Positions 5,713-6,269 of a DNA stretch of 6,269 nucleotides are shown piece by piece. Every line of letters begins with the position of its first letter. Position 1 is the first letter of the stretch. Both the position numbers and the translations under genes were made by a program. The stretch is from JAPLFM01 sp964650885 (lineage in GTDB: Bacteria > Bacteroidota > Ignavibacteria > Kapaibacteriales > UBA2268): assembly GCA_964650885.1 (NCBI GenBank), contig CAZYXG010000076.1:1-6269 (forward strand). The letters run 5' to 3'. Under the pieces are notes generated by a model. The model ran no database searches and had not been told where the DNA came from. It saw nothing but the letters and a program-made list of their open reading frames with translations.

Positions 5713-6117
5713 ATTAGTAAAGCATTAGAAGCAAAACTTGGCGACAAATATTTCCAAATCATCGCATACGTTTTAGGAGTGGCAAACTTGATTTTTGGAA
5801 TTACAAAATTAATTGGTATATCTAGCTTAACCAAAGAATTTACAGAAGTTTGGCATTTCCCATTATGGTTTATGTATTTCGTTGGTGTTGCCCAAGTATT
5901 AGGTGGAATAGGTCTTTTCATTCGTCAATTGCGAATGCCAGCTTCTTTGGCAATGGCATTTATTATGATTGGTGCAATTGTTACGACTATTATTTCAGTG
6001 CAGATTATCAATGTGGCAATTTGTTTAGTTGTCTTGGTATTGTGTATGGTTGTTTTTAAACACAGAGTGGAACAATTAGCTTTGGAATTAGCAGCAGAAC
6101 TTTATGAAAAGAATTGA
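5713..6117 (+). CDS. DoxX-like four-helix membrane protein, start codon unusual
   Basis: This small integral membrane protein of the DoxX-like superfamily has four predicted helices. They are YFQIIAYVLGVANLIFG (TM1), then FPLWFMYFVGVAQVLGGIGLF, then PASLAMAFIMIGAIVTTIIS, then INVAICLVVLVLCMVVF, followed by a charged C-terminal tail. Relatives are linked to redox or quinone metabolism and stress, but no activity can be assigned. The first conventional start is GTG at 5779, which would cut TM1 in half. In-frame coding sequence clearly extends upstream to the stop at 5698 (SKALEAKLGDKYFQ) but has no ATG, GTG or TTG. I use ATT at 5713, 7 nt after AAAGGA, giving 134 residues. A mutated start codon or an indel is equally possible. 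It begins 4 nt after the SnoaL-like gene and is surely co-transcribed. Confidence 0.7.
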   Translation: MSKALEAKLGDKYFQIIAYVLGVANLIFGITKLIGISSLTKEFTEVWHFPLWFMYFVGVAQVLGGIGLFIRQLRMPASLAMAFIMIGAIVTTIISVQIINVAICLVVLVLCMVVFKHRVEQLALELAAELYEKN

Positions 6118-6172
6118 GATATTTTTTTTAGTCTTTTTTATTGCAATGTTGTTTTGGACTTTAGTTCAGTAA
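6104..6172 (+). CDS. Possible 22-residue membrane peptide
   Basis: An ATG inside the end of the DoxX-like gene opens a 22-codon frame, MKRIEIFFLVFFIAMLFWTL plus two residues, ending at TAA 6170-6172. It has the layout of a single-helix membrane microprotein: a basic N-terminus, then an unbroken hydrophobic run with Trp near the end. It overlaps the DoxX-like gene by 14 nt, suggesting translational coupling, and lies before the terminator at 6215. T-rich DNA easily encodes Phe/Leu by chance, and no ribosome-binding site is visible, so this remains tentative. Confidence 0.3.
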   Translation: MKRIEIFFLVFFIAMLFWTLVQ

Positions 6173-6214
6173 GATAAGAACATTATACCGTAGTTAAAAC
6201 TTAACTTTTAAATC

Positions 6215-6241
6215 CTTCCGAAGGTGCTTAACCTTCGGAAG
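6215..6241 (+). terminator. Hairpin terminator after the AraC/SnoaL/DoxX block
   Basis: CTTCCGAAGGT (6215-6225) pairs perfectly with ACCTTCGGAAG (6231-6241), giving an 11-bp stem with a 5-nt loop. It is followed on the plus strand by TGTTTT, a short T tract. The stem is by far the most GC-rich element nearby and lies about 100 nt after the DoxX-like stop. It probably ends this transcript. On the minus strand only a weak ATTTAAAA follows, so bidirectional use is less likely. Confidence 0.65.
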
Positions 6242-6269
6242 TGTTTTAAGCTAAACTTATTTCTTCAAT

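Noticed and set aside
5330..5921. Minus-strand open frames opposite the SnoaL-like and DoxX-like genes
   Set aside because: The plus-strand products carry family motifs, while the minus-strand translations have none and overlap each other.
5850..6059. Second plus-strand frame inside the DoxX-like gene
   Set aside because: Its product is an out-of-frame Cys/Ser/Tyr-rich sequence, whereas the DoxX frame shows regular membrane helices.
1..6269. CRISPR array, transposon, tRNA, rRNA or phage-defence island
   Set aside because: No spaced direct repeats, no transposase-like frame or paired terminal repeats, no tRNA-like cloverleaf and no defence-type domains were found on either strand.

Overview
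The window is strongly AT-rich. It carries eight recognisable genes or gene remnants, plus two short ORFs that ORF calling with a length cut-off would miss. The gene families and the near absence of Shine-Dalgarno sequences suggest a bacterium of the Bacteroidota/Chlorobiota (FCB) group. The pointers are a CdsA followed by a RimJ/RimL-type GNAT, a sensor kinase with a Y_Y_Y-like periplasmic domain, and an AraC / SnoaL-like / DoxX-like cassette. No rRNA or marker gene is present, so this placement is inference.

Layout. (1) 1-148, minus: a strong ribosome-binding site followed by what looks like the 5' end of a broken gene that runs off the window edge. (2) 149-281: gene-free, with AT-rich hairpins. 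(3) 282-2824, minus: a three-gene unit read right to left. It holds an MtnX/PHOSPHO1-type HAD phosphatase, a membrane histidine kinase overlapping it by 8 nt, and a 45-residue basic ORF, and it ends at a hairpin plus T-run terminator. (4) 2825-2897: a short divergent intergenic region; both flanking genes appear to start with TTG. (5) 2898-4272, plus: cdsA (CDP-diacylglycerol synthesis) and, 13 nt later, a GNAT acetyltransferase. (6) 4326-6172, plus: an AraC-family regulator split by one frameshift, a SnoaL-like NTF2-fold protein, a DoxX-like membrane protein without a usual start codon, and a possible 22-residue membrane peptide. A perfect 11-bp hairpin at 6215-6241 closes the block.

The genes fall into three functional groups. 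cdsA is phospholipid housekeeping. The phosphatase and kinase are probably co-transcribed and translationally coupled, but no response regulator is adjacent. The AraC/SnoaL-like/DoxX-like block resembles a small regulator-plus-effector accessory cassette of unknown substrate. Three sites here (window start, AraC, DoxX start) show reading-frame damage or unusual starts. Each could be real decay, a regulatory device or an assembly indel. I see no defence system, CRISPR array, transposase, tRNA or rRNA, and no clearly new biological system; the main leads are the coding anomalies and the two small ORFs.
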